Shown one piece after another: positions 25,959 through 33,633 of a stretch of DNA of 36,413 nucleotides. The notes under the pieces were generated by a model. It was not told where the DNA came from. It did no database searches and saw nothing but the letters and a program-made list of their open reading frames with translations. Position numbers and translations under genes: made by a program. The stretch covers positions 1 through 36,413 of the forward strand of contig CAXGPR010000032.1 of the NCBI GenBank assembly GCA_964011675.1, given 5' to 3'. Within the stretch, counting starts at the first letter, position 1, and every line of letters begins with the position of its first letter. This stretch comes from GCA-2693325 sp964011675. Its GTDB lineage: Bacteria > Latescibacterota > UBA2968 > UBA8231.

Positions 25959-28010
25959 TCAGCGCAGCAGGGTCATTTTCCCGGCGGCTAAAAATCCGTC
26001 TGTCTCCAGACGATAGTAGTATATCCCACTAGCTACATTGCGTCCAAACTCATCGCGCCCATTCCACGTCGCGCGGTGGGATCCACCGGGTAAAACGCTG
26101 CGCTCTAACGTGCGCACGCGTTGCCCCACGGCGTTGTACACGCTCAGATCGACCGGGCTCCTCTTCCCCAGTCTATAGCGCACAACCGTGCTGGCATTAA
26201 ACGGATTGGGATAGCTGGCCTCAAGAGCATAATCCAGCGCCCGGTCAGATTCCGCAATTGCCACGGCCGTGCCGTCCGGAGCCACTAAACGCAAATCGTC
26301 GAATAGGAAACGCCGTCCTACTAGATCATGGTGCTCGGCGACGATCTCTAGTCGATCAACTAAAGACCAGTCAAAGCGCCCCTCTGGCTCGTGCCAGACA
26401 CCGTCCCAAGCGCCGTGCTCAACAAACGAATCCAGCGGCAACCGCACCTGCTGCCACGTATCATCCCAGCGCGCTACATCCTCGCTTATGGTTCGACGCA
26501 TACGCCAAGGCAATCCGTCGTCGGTGCCGTTCATAAAGCGCACGTCGAAAGACGAACCAGGAGTATTGCCGCGCACCGCAAAGGAGAGCGCATAGCCCGC
26601 CTCGACCAGCTCTGAAAAATCAACGTCAGGGGTAAAATCAAAGCCCAGGTGATTATACTGATCCACCCCTTGCCAGCGCATACAGTAGCGACCAGCGGAC
26701 GGCTCCCCTTCCCAGAAATAGTCGACTTCACCTGCCCCAGACCAGTTTGACGCCGTCACGCGCGGTCCGATAAAATCTTCATATAAAGAAAAACCCGCCG
26801 TGAGTGGACGGTGCTCAAACGGGCTTTGAAGAGGCGTATTGAGCCCCAACGCGCGCAGCAAAGGCAAGTTTAAATCGTGGGCAAAGATCTCGTTACTACC
26901 GCGTTTAAACAGTCCAAATCCTCCCTTGTAATCCCACGTAGTCCAGGCGATACCGCGCGCCTCTAAACCTAGCCGAACGGCCTCGTACCAGCGCAGTCGA
27001 TCTTCGGAAGGACTGTTGGGAATGTATACGCCAAACTCGCCGCAAAAAATGGCTACATCCCGATCTTGAGCAAAGCGGGAAGCAATGTCTAAGAGGCGGT
27101 CTAAGCGCTCCAACGTGCCCTCTGTTCGATAGCTCGAAAATGCACTTCCCACCCACGAGCCGGCCAGAGCGGGTGGCATTTTAGGCATGCGCTCCGCGTC
27201 AAACGGAAAAGGGATCTCTGCAACCGGCTCCATAGAGGGGTTGACCCAGCTTGCGCCCTGATGCGTAAACAGGAAGGGATCGTAGAAATGGAACGTATAC
27301 AGCAACTTGTCGTCGGCATAGCTCGGCATAGCGTCCAAGTTATTGTAACTGTTCCATCCAGCGGGACCAACGACAATCACGTGGCGCGTATCGACCTGGC
27401 GAATCGCATCAATGACCTTCTGCTGTATTGCGTTCCACGCCGCATCTGTTATCCCATGCGGCTCGTTGAGCACTTCATAGTACAGCCGCTCGGAGCGCCC
27501 CTCGTAGCGCGCGGCGAGCTGACGCCACACCGGCACCAGCACTTGGCCAATCTGCGGATCGGTATCGCTATCCACGTCAAAGGTGTGATTATCCAAAATG
27601 AGATGAAGCCCGAGCTCCTCACACCAATCTACTATCTGGTCGAGAAAAAAAAGAAAGAGCGGATCTAGCGCATATTCTGGAGCCGGACCGGCCATAGCAT
27701 GCAGATTGATAGGCAGCCGAATAACATCGGCTCCCAGCGCCTGTATGTGCCGCAGGTCCTGCAAGCCAAAGCGCGTAAAGTGGACCGCGCGCGGACCGCT
27801 GCTCTGAAGCCAACCCGTCAGGTTAAAACCGCGACTAAACGGAGCGGACGTCGCATGCGCCGTGCCCGTACCAAAGGGCAACACAAACACCGCAAGCAGA
27901 GCAACAAGAAGGATCTTACGCAGCCGTGCCTGCCCCAAGCGCTCTGTCCCGTTGGAAAGGCTAGTCGGCCTGTGGGTCTGTATGTCGATTAGAGCAGAGT
28001 GTATTTTCAT
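25959..28010 (-). CDS. Secreted glycoside hydrolase family 5 enzyme with C-terminal sorting domain
   Basis: A 683-residue exported GH5-type (cellulase superfamily) retaining beta-glycosidase. A signal-like helix lies near residues 31-52, ending AHA, after a long N-terminal lead. In this numbering the catalytic acid/base is E183 in LNEPHG and the nucleophile is E325 in FCGEFG; H241 in TFHFYDP fits the active site. A beta-sandwich of about 170 residues, possibly carbohydrate-binding, follows. The end has YPNPFN, WNGRDEFG and ASGIYYYRL, typical of a type IX-like sorting domain. A GTG at 28025 is an alternative start. It is first in the minus-strand run that includes the LicC-like and MetE-domain genes. 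The polysaccharide is unknown. Confidence 0.87.
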   Translation of the reverse strand: MKIHSALIDIQTHRPTSLSNGTERLGQARLRKILLVALLAVFVLPFGTGTAHATSAPFSRGFNLTGWLQSSGPRAVHFTRFGLQDLRHIQALGADVIRLPINLHAMAGPAPEYALDPLFLFFLDQIVDWCEELGLHLILDNHTFDVDSDTDPQIGQVLVPVWRQLAARYEGRSERLYYEVLNEPHGITDAAWNAIQQKVIDAIRQVDTRHVIVVGPAGWNSYNNLDAMPSYADDKLLYTFHFYDPFLFTHQGASWVNPSMEPVAEIPFPFDAERMPKMPPALAGSWVGSAFSSYRTEGTLERLDRLLDIASRFAQDRDVAIFCGEFGVYIPNSPSEDRLRWYEAVRLGLEARGIAWTTWDYKGGFGLFKRGSNEIFAHDLNLPLLRALGLNTPLQSPFEHRPLTAGFSLYEDFIGPRVTASNWSGAGEVDYFWEGEPSAGRYCMRWQGVDQYNHLGFDFTPDVDFSELVEAGYALSFAVRGNTPGSSFDVRFMNGTDDGLPWRMRRTISEDVARWDDTWQQVRLPLDSFVEHGAWDGVWHEPEGRFDWSLVDRLEIVAEHHDLVGRRFLFDDLRLVAPDGTAVAIAESDRALDYALEASYPNPFNASTVVRYRLGKRSPVDLSVYNAVGQRVRTLERSVLPGGSHRATWNGRDEFGRNVASGIYYYRLETDGFLAAGKMTLLR

Positions 28011-28032
28011 GCGGCTCAAAAGCACCTTGGAG

Positions 28033-28061
28033 TTGACAAAGACAGCGCGCCGCTCTATAGG
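28033..28061 (+). promoter_or_regulatory. Good sigma70-type promoter for the dehydratase/Gfo-Idh unit
   Basis: TTGACA (28033-28038, perfect) and TATAGG (28056-28061, 4/6) are exactly 17 bases apart. The gene's GGGAG and ATG lie about 40 bases downstream. It sits in the divergent gap with the GH5 gene. Confidence 0.6.
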
Positions 28062-28107
28062 TTCTGCGGTTGCGCAAAATACAAATTAAATACTACGGGA
28101 GCTAACA

Positions 28108-29247
28108 ATGAAAATCAAAGATATTCGCATCATTCCCCTCGTCGGAGCCACACCCGACGGCGGATGGGACCAGGGATTTGAAGAAGAGGACAACCTGCAT
28201 TCGCTCGTCGAGGTCATAACCGACGAAGGCGTAGTCGGCCTAGGCAGCGTCTACACATCAGCCAAACTCGTCGAAGGTGCCCTGGGCATCCTACGCCCTA
28301 TGCTCATCGGAGAAAGTGCAATTGAACCAGTTCGCGTCTGTGAAAATCTGCATCAATCCACCTTCTGGCAGGGACGCGGAGGATCCATTACGCACGCCAT
28401 TTCTGGCATTGATATCGCCTTGTGGGACATTTTTGGCAAAGTGACGGGACAGCCTATAAGCCGCTTGTTAGGCGGTCGCTACCGTGACAAGGTAAAGCCC
28501 TATGGCTCCCTGTTAATGACCGAGCCGGAGCATCTTCCCCCTCGCTTAGAAGATGCCGTGCAGCGCGGTTTTAAAGCAATTAAGATGGGCTGGGGACCGT
28601 TTGGGCGCATCTCGGCCGCCATGGACGAAGCGATCGTTAAAACGGCGCGCGAAGCGGTGGGGCCCGACGTGGAACTCATGGTCGATGCCGGCGGCTCGGA
28701 TCGCTACTGGCCCCACGGCTACAAGTGGGCCTTGGAAACGGCCAAAATGCTTAAGGAATACGGTATCACCTGGTTTGAAGAGGCGCTACGCCCCGACGAT
28801 CTACAGGGGTATATTAAACTGACGGAGCACGCCCCACTGCCCATTACCTCGTGCGAGGTCATCACCCGCCGACAGGCGTTTATGCCGTGGATTGAACAGC
28901 GGGCCGTCGACTTTATTCAGCCCGACGTAACTAAAGTGGGCGGCATATCCGAAGAATACCGCATCGCTATGCACGCCTACGACCACTCTATCCTCTTCGT
29001 GCCGCACGGCTGGAACACCGCCGTAGGTCTGGCAGCTGACCTCCAATTGGTCGCAGCCGTGCCTACCGCTCCTTGGGTGGAATACATCACGCCGGCCCCC
29101 TATATTGAAGACCTAGTTGAGACGCCTTTTACACTCGATGAAAAGGGACAGCTCACCATACCTGAATCCCCCGGTTTGGGCGTCAAATGGAACGGTGACG
29201 GCGTTGAGAAGTTTTCTGGCATGAGGCTGACACCGTCGACGCTGTAA
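28108..29247 (+). CDS. Mandelate racemase/muconate lactonising family enzyme 3
   Basis: A 379-residue enolase-superfamily enzyme. Metal ligands are D193 in MVDAGG, E224 in WFEEAL and E250 in SCEVIT. Candidate general acid/base residues are K159 in AIKMGWG and H300 in VPHGW. A Lys on one side and a His on the other suggests a racemase or dehydratase of the mandelate-racemase type. GGGAG precedes the ATG by 6 bases. It is divergent from GH5 and is followed by a Gfo/Idh oxidoreductase, a common sugar-acid catabolic pairing. The substrate is not known. A hairpin overlaps its stop codon. Confidence 0.85.
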   Translation: MKIKDIRIIPLVGATPDGGWDQGFEEEDNLHSLVEVITDEGVVGLGSVYTSAKLVEGALGILRPMLIGESAIEPVRVCENLHQSTFWQGRGGSITHAISGIDIALWDIFGKVTGQPISRLLGGRYRDKVKPYGSLLMTEPEHLPPRLEDAVQRGFKAIKMGWGPFGRISAAMDEAIVKTAREAVGPDVELMVDAGGSDRYWPHGYKWALETAKMLKEYGITWFEEALRPDDLQGYIKLTEHAPLPITSCEVITRRQAFMPWIEQRAVDFIQPDVTKVGGISEEYRIAMHAYDHSILFVPHGWNTAVGLAADLQLVAAVPTAPWVEYITPAPYIEDLVETPFTLDEKGQLTIPESPGLGVKWNGDGVEKFSGMRLTPSTL

Positions 29248-29256
29248 AAGCGTCGA
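29236..29256 (+). other. 8-bp hairpin over the stop codon of the dehydratase
   Basis: TCGACGCT-GTAAA-AGCGTCGA forms a perfect 8-bp stem whose loop contains the TAA stop. It lies before the Gfo/Idh gene, which starts 52 bases later, and has no T-tract. A role in setting the ratio of the two products is possible. Confidence 0.35.
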
Positions 29257-29308
29257 TGTAAGCTGCTACACTGAACAGGCCGCCGCGCGCGGACCGAGGA
29301 GACGCACA

Positions 29309-30580
29309 ATGAGCGCAAAGATCCCCCTGGCCATCGTCGGCTGCGGCGGCATGGGCCACCGCCACATGTACGGTTTGGCCGAACTGCAGGCTTCGGGTCT
29401 GTCCCCCTTTAAACTGGTCGGCGCGTGCGATCCGAACCTCGACAACGCGCGCTCACTGGCAGATCAGACTCAGGAGCGTCTCGGCACGCGTCCGCAGGCC
29501 GTTTCGAGCCTAGAAGAGCTGGCCGTCTTAGGCGACGTGCAGGCCGTTGATATATGCACGCTCCCCGCACACCACCACACCGTAGCGGTTGAGGCGATGG
29601 AGCGCGGGTGGCACGTCTTGTGCGAGAAACCCGTCGGCCTAACGACGCGCGCCTGCAAGCAAATGCGCGAGGCGTCTGAGCGCACCGGATGCATTCTATC
29701 CGTAGCGGAAAACTACCGGCGTGACCCGATTAACCGCCTCGCCAAAGCTCTGCTCGATGCTGGAGCGATCGGCGCGCCGCGCCTCATGCTACACAATACT
29801 ATAGGCGGCAGTAACCGCATGCTGATTTCCGTGTGGCGTCACCAAAAGGATGCCAGCGGCGTTCTCTTAGACGTCGGCGTACACTTCACCGACATCATGG
29901 AATTTTTCCTCGGCGACGCGCTCAGCGTATACGCGCAGACGCGCCTGCACGAAAAGACGCGTGTCAACCCTATGGCCGGAGACACCGGAGCGCACCAGAT
30001 ATCCTCATCCCAAATCTACGCGCGCTGGCAAAAAGACATGCCGGCTGAGTTCGAGGCTACCGCAGACGACGCCAGCTACGCGACAATACTGTTTAAAAAC
30101 GGAGCAGTCGCCCAGTATACGGAAGACCACGCCGCTCGCGGCGAAGGCATGTGGAAGCGCGCCCTCTACGGCAACTTGGGCTCAATGGATTTGCCCGGAG
30201 ACCGCTCCGGACGCCGCATGAAACTCTACCGAGAGGGCGAAGAAACTATAGACGATGCACGCCTACTCGATCTCGTACCCGACTTCCATTTAGACGAAGC
30301 AACGGCCACACTCTTTGGCGGGGAACGCCTCTTTGAGTATGACTTGGAGTTTCAACTGACGGACCGCAAGCTGATCGCCGTTGAGTATTGGGAACTCGGC
30401 CAGTGCATCAAACGGGGTGGCCAGCCTGAGGTCGATATCGTGCAGGGCGCGCGCTCGGTTGCCCTTGCCTACGCTTGGATGGAATCGCAGCAGGCCGGTC
30501 GCGCCGTCACCGTTGAAGAGGTGTACGAAGATCAGCTCAACGCGTATCAAGCAGAAATAAACGAAAGTATGGGTATTTAA
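29309..30580 (+). CDS. Gfo/Idh/MocA family NAD(P)-dependent oxidoreductase
   Basis: A 423-residue oxidoreductase of the glucose-fructose oxidoreductase/inositol dehydrogenase family. The dinucleotide loop is GCGGMG (11-16) and the family's EKP motif is at 106-108. Members oxidise or reduce sugars, inositols and sugar acids. GAGGAG lies upstream of the ATG. It follows an enolase-superfamily gene, so both probably act on one carbohydrate-derived substrate. The protein is longer than the usual 330-390 residues; the extra length lies in the middle, around the segment running from RLHEKTRVNPMAG to MPAEFEAT. The TAA stop is followed at once, in the same frame, by the TTG of the rhomboid gene. Confidence 0.87.
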   Translation: MSAKIPLAIVGCGGMGHRHMYGLAELQASGLSPFKLVGACDPNLDNARSLADQTQERLGTRPQAVSSLEELAVLGDVQAVDICTLPAHHHTVAVEAMERGWHVLCEKPVGLTTRACKQMREASERTGCILSVAENYRRDPINRLAKALLDAGAIGAPRLMLHNTIGGSNRMLISVWRHQKDASGVLLDVGVHFTDIMEFFLGDALSVYAQTRLHEKTRVNPMAGDTGAHQISSSQIYARWQKDMPAEFEATADDASYATILFKNGAVAQYTEDHAARGEGMWKRALYGNLGSMDLPGDRSGRRMKLYREGEETIDDARLLDLVPDFHLDEATATLFGGERLFEYDLEFQLTDRKLIAVEYWELGQCIKRGGQPEVDIVQGARSVALAYAWMESQQAGRAVTVEEVYEDQLNAYQAEINESMGI

Positions 30581-31390
30581 TTGGCGTCCATTCTCTGCCC
30601 TAGCTGCCACAAACTCATAAGTGAAGATGCCGAATCCTGCATTCACTGCGGACAGCGCAAACCGGGCCTGTGGGGCGCTACCGCCGCCGCACGCAAGCTC
30701 GGACTCCGCATAGATTTTTCCAACGTCATCGCCGGTCTCTGCATTGGCCTATACGTGCTGGGCCTAGCGCTCGACCCGGGCGCGTTATTTAGCAACTTCA
30801 GCAATCCACTTCAGTTTTTATCCCCCAGCATGGAGGCCAGCTTTAAGCTGGGCATGACGGGCAGCCAGCCTATTTTTGGCTACGGACTGTGGTGGACGCC
30901 CGTTACCGCTATCTATCTGCACGGCGGCCTGCTCCATATTTTTTTTAATACGATGTGGATTCGCCAGCTCGGCCCGCTCGTCGAGGAACTCTTTGGACCG
31001 TTTCGCCTCATCATCATATTCACCGTTGCCGGCATCGTCGGGTTTATTGCCTCTGCGCTCTTTGGCAGCGCCTTCACGCTGGGTGCATCCGGCTCTATTT
31101 TTGGATTGCTCGCCGCCGCGATAGCCTACGGACGCCGCGTTGGGTCCTCTCTATTCACGCGTCAGTTTATGCAGTGGGCCGGACTCATCTTCTTCATGGG
31201 TTTTATCATGCCCGGCGTCGATAACTGGGCACACGGCGGCGGCTTTGTCGGCGGCTATCTCACCGCATGGCTCTTGGGACGGTCAATGAGTCGCGAGGGC
31301 GTCGGCGCCTATCTGGGCGCCGGGCTGTGCGCATTGGCTACGGTAGGCGCCTTTACGCTCCAACTGCTGGCCGTATGGGGTCTTTACTGA
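30581..31390 (+). CDS. Rhomboid-family intramembrane serine protease with N-terminal zinc ribbon
   Basis: A 269-residue integral membrane protein. Residues 1-24 carry a small zinc ribbon (C6, C9, C20, C23). About six hydrophobic helices follow. Rhomboid motifs are HGGLLHIFFN (114-123), the nucleophile S170 in GASGSIFG and the base H218 in WAHGGG. Rhomboids cut membrane proteins within the bilayer. The start is TTG at 30581, directly after the TAA of the previous gene and in the same frame. No later start would keep the zinc ribbon, so this one is likely. The ribosome site is weak, which suggests re-initiation. The substrate is unknown. Confidence 0.9.
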   Translation: MASILCPSCHKLISEDAESCIHCGQRKPGLWGATAAARKLGLRIDFSNVIAGLCIGLYVLGLALDPGALFSNFSNPLQFLSPSMEASFKLGMTGSQPIFGYGLWWTPVTAIYLHGGLLHIFFNTMWIRQLGPLVEELFGPFRLIIIFTVAGIVGFIASALFGSAFTLGASGSIFGLLAAAIAYGRRVGSSLFTRQFMQWAGLIFFMGFIMPGVDNWAHGGGFVGGYLTAWLLGRSMSREGVGAYLGAGLCALATVGAFTLQLLAVWGLY

Positions 31391-31397
31391 ACAGGTC

Positions 31398-32069
31398 ATG
31401 AGCGACGTGGAGCAGGTCGCCCTATTTGATATTCGCGGAACCTACGCGGGGGCTGCCCCACGCGCCGCAGCCCATGCGAAAGGGCTGCGCGTGGGCTTGG
31501 TGTTTGTTTGGGCTGCATGGAAAGACAAAAGTGACTTAGGGCACATGCTCCTCCAAACGCGGGCGCGACCCGGAGATCCGTATCTGGGTAGCTTGGATGC
31601 GGCCGCAGGGGGCCATATCCGAGCAGGAGAAACGCCTCGTCAGGCGGCCGAACGCGAGTTTATTGAAGAGGTAGGCATCGCGTTGCAGCCCGACGAATTG
31701 ATCGACCTGGGGCAGCTTCCGCTGCAGTACGCGTGGAACGGTATGATGCGGCACGCCATGCAGTTTTTCTACCTGTGTAACCGGCCCATCGCACTGGAGG
31801 AAACCGTCTTCAACGAAGAAGTAAACGCGTTTGTCCGCGTCGGACTAGACAATTTTGACGCTATAATAAACGGCCGAACGACCGAGATTACGGGCACCGT
31901 TCGGCAGGATGCCACGCCCGAAAAAACGCGCGAAACGATCATTACACGCACGGCATTTAACGCCTATTCAGAACCCATTATGGATGCCATACGCCGCTCG
32001 GTTCGCGCCATACAGCACGTGCTTGAACACGGCGTAAGCGACCCATCTGCTTGGGATCATACGACATAG
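31398..32069 (+). CDS. NUDIX hydrolase
   Basis: A 223-residue NUDIX-fold protein. The full Nudix box spans residues 72-94 (G-x5-E-x7-REFIEEVGI), so it should bind Mg2+ and hydrolyse a nucleoside diphosphate linked to another group. The fold starts around residue 28 with RVGLVFVW. The C-terminal 80 residues are not part of the core domain and are unrecognised. It starts 7 bases after the rhomboid stop, in an apparent operon with it. The layout recalls isopentenyl-diphosphate isomerase-like and YfcD-like NUDIX proteins, but no substrate can be assigned. It converges on the TrpD2-like gene with 17 bases between stops. Confidence 0.88.
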   Translation: MSDVEQVALFDIRGTYAGAAPRAAAHAKGLRVGLVFVWAAWKDKSDLGHMLLQTRARPGDPYLGSLDAAAGGHIRAGETPRQAAEREFIEEVGIALQPDELIDLGQLPLQYAWNGMMRHAMQFFYLCNRPIALEETVFNEEVNAFVRVGLDNFDAIINGRTTEITGTVRQDATPEKTRETIITRTAFNAYSEPIMDAIRRSVRAIQHVLEHGVSDPSAWDHTT

Positions 32070-32086
32070 GCGTGCCAACCGACCAA

Positions 32087-33505
32087 TTAGTCCACGCTCT
32101 GCGTCGCTTCTACATAATGGGTCAACGCACACCGAGCCGATCCGTCGTCCAAGGCATGTCGCGCCTGTTCAATCCCTTCCCCCGCGCTATCGCAAAAGCC
32201 CAAATAGTAATCGACCACGCCTACACTCAGCACAATTCGATCATAGGCCGATCCCCTTTCGCCTCCGAGCGCGGCCATGCCCTCCTGCGCAAAAGCGGCC
32301 GCACTGATCTCAGACGCGCGGGGGCTTTGTTCATAGACTATGCCAAAATCGAGCGGCTGTATGTCCTCTGCCCACGTCCGCGTGCCGCAGAAACCCTCTG
32401 TGTAATTGATGGCTCGGCGCTGCGCATCCGACGCTTTGCCCAGGCGCAGGCCATAGTGCGTCGTGCCTTCTTCGCCCTTGATTGCCAGTCCCGCATCGCA
32501 GCCGCGCGCGCGCAGCATATCGAGTAGCTTGCGCTCGTATCCGCTGTGATAGAAACCGATCACTGCGCAGTTGCGTCCGCCACAGCGATAGATTTGCTGC
32601 GCTTTTTCCGTCGTTGCCCAAGGGGGGCGCTTTTTTATGTGGACGCGCATGTCACGCAGCGCGTACGCTCCGGGCGCATACGCGCGCTGGCTGATATACA
32701 CCAGCCCCGTTTCCTCGAGCGCAGAAGCGCCCTGCGCCGGTGATAGACCAATATTAGCTCCCAGCGCCTCTAGAATCTGCTCCTCAGTAACCCCGTTTTT
32801 TGGCGGCATGCAGTCCACCCCGTGCAGCACAGTCGGCCGCCCCAGCGCCGCGCGCACGGCAGCGACAAAGAGGGTCGGCCTGAAGTAGCGTCGCGCTCCG
32901 TCAAAGGGCTGGCCAAAATGCGTCAGCGAATCGACGTCCACGTTTAACGCAGCTTCTGCCGGCAGCACGGCATCGAGATAAGCGCGCACTTCTTCACTAT
33001 CTTCGATGTTCATGCGCTGCCCAATAAGAAGCGCCGCCGTCAGTTCGGGTCGGACCTTTCCACCCAGTATATCGCGCAGCGCATGAAGCGTGCTATCATA
33101 GTCCAGATGGCGCCCTTGCAGTATCTCTCTCAGCGCGGCCACAACGCGCTCTTCTCCGGGTTGGCACGCGGAATTCCCCTGACCCTGCAGGATGAATTGC
33201 AACGTTTGTGGCATCTCTCCCAGCGCGCGGGCTGCGCGATCAAACGCCGTTCGCTCCACAGAAGACCAACCCGTCTTTTCTCCAAAACCTCGGCGTATGC
33301 ACATGGCAGCGAAAAATGCTCCCATCTGCGCCATGGAAACGCCCATATCCCCCGTTAAATCTCCGCGCAAAGACTGGAATACAAGATCCAACACATGCGC
33401 AGGCTGCAAATCATTTTCCCTCTTGCCAAGAGGCCTGCTCTGATGTGGCCCCGTGCAGACGCGCGCCTGCGCCTCCAGCATCTCTATATTTGGTCCTTGC
33501 AACAT
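32087..33505 (-). CDS. TrpD2-like glycosyl transferase family 3 protein
   Basis: A 472-residue relative of anthranilate phosphoribosyltransferase, closest in style to the TrpD2/YbiB group. The family's helical N-domain appears twice, near residues 37-100 (AQMGAFFAAM) and 138-183 (ALRDILGG to AYLDAV). A Glycos_transf_3-type domain follows from about 185. The PRPP loop GTGGD of true TrpD is missing; FGQPFDGARR (197-206) stands in that region. TrpD2 proteins bind nucleic acid in known cases and are not tryptophan enzymes. AAGGAG lies 3 bases before the ATG, and a perfect TATAAT is near 33525. There are no trp genes nearby, so a biosynthetic role is unlikely. Confidence 0.7.
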   Translation of the reverse strand: MLQGPNIEMLEAQARVCTGPHQSRPLGKRENDLQPAHVLDLVFQSLRGDLTGDMGVSMAQMGAFFAAMCIRRGFGEKTGWSSVERTAFDRAARALGEMPQTLQFILQGQGNSACQPGEERVVAALREILQGRHLDYDSTLHALRDILGGKVRPELTAALLIGQRMNIEDSEEVRAYLDAVLPAEAALNVDVDSLTHFGQPFDGARRYFRPTLFVAAVRAALGRPTVLHGVDCMPPKNGVTEEQILEALGANIGLSPAQGASALEETGLVYISQRAYAPGAYALRDMRVHIKKRPPWATTEKAQQIYRCGGRNCAVIGFYHSGYERKLLDMLRARGCDAGLAIKGEEGTTHYGLRLGKASDAQRRAINYTEGFCGTRTWAEDIQPLDFGIVYEQSPRASEISAAAFAQEGMAALGGERGSAYDRIVLSVGVVDYYLGFCDSAGEGIEQARHALDDGSARCALTHYVEATQSVD

Positions 33506-33522
33506 GCGCTCCTTACGGCTGG

Positions 33523-33528
33523 ATTATA
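33523..33528 (-). promoter_or_regulatory. -10 box upstream of the TrpD2-like gene
   Basis: The minus strand reads a perfect TATAAT here, 18 bases before the start codon at 33505. No strong -35 is seen at the right distance. The 5' leader would be only about ten bases, containing AAGGAG. Confidence 0.4.
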
Positions 33529-33633
33529 GAGTAAAAAAATCGACAGATAATATACTGTACTTCCCAATGCGCCGTCGATTGTACCTGACACCAATTTTCA
33601 CTCTGGGCCCGTTATCCCCTATTTTTCTAGCCA

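Noticed and set aside
33543..33558. LexA-like SOS box
   Set aside because: The repeat is ACAG-N8-CTGT, the reverse of the CTGT-N8-ACAG order of the enterobacterial LexA site, and the centre is not symmetric.
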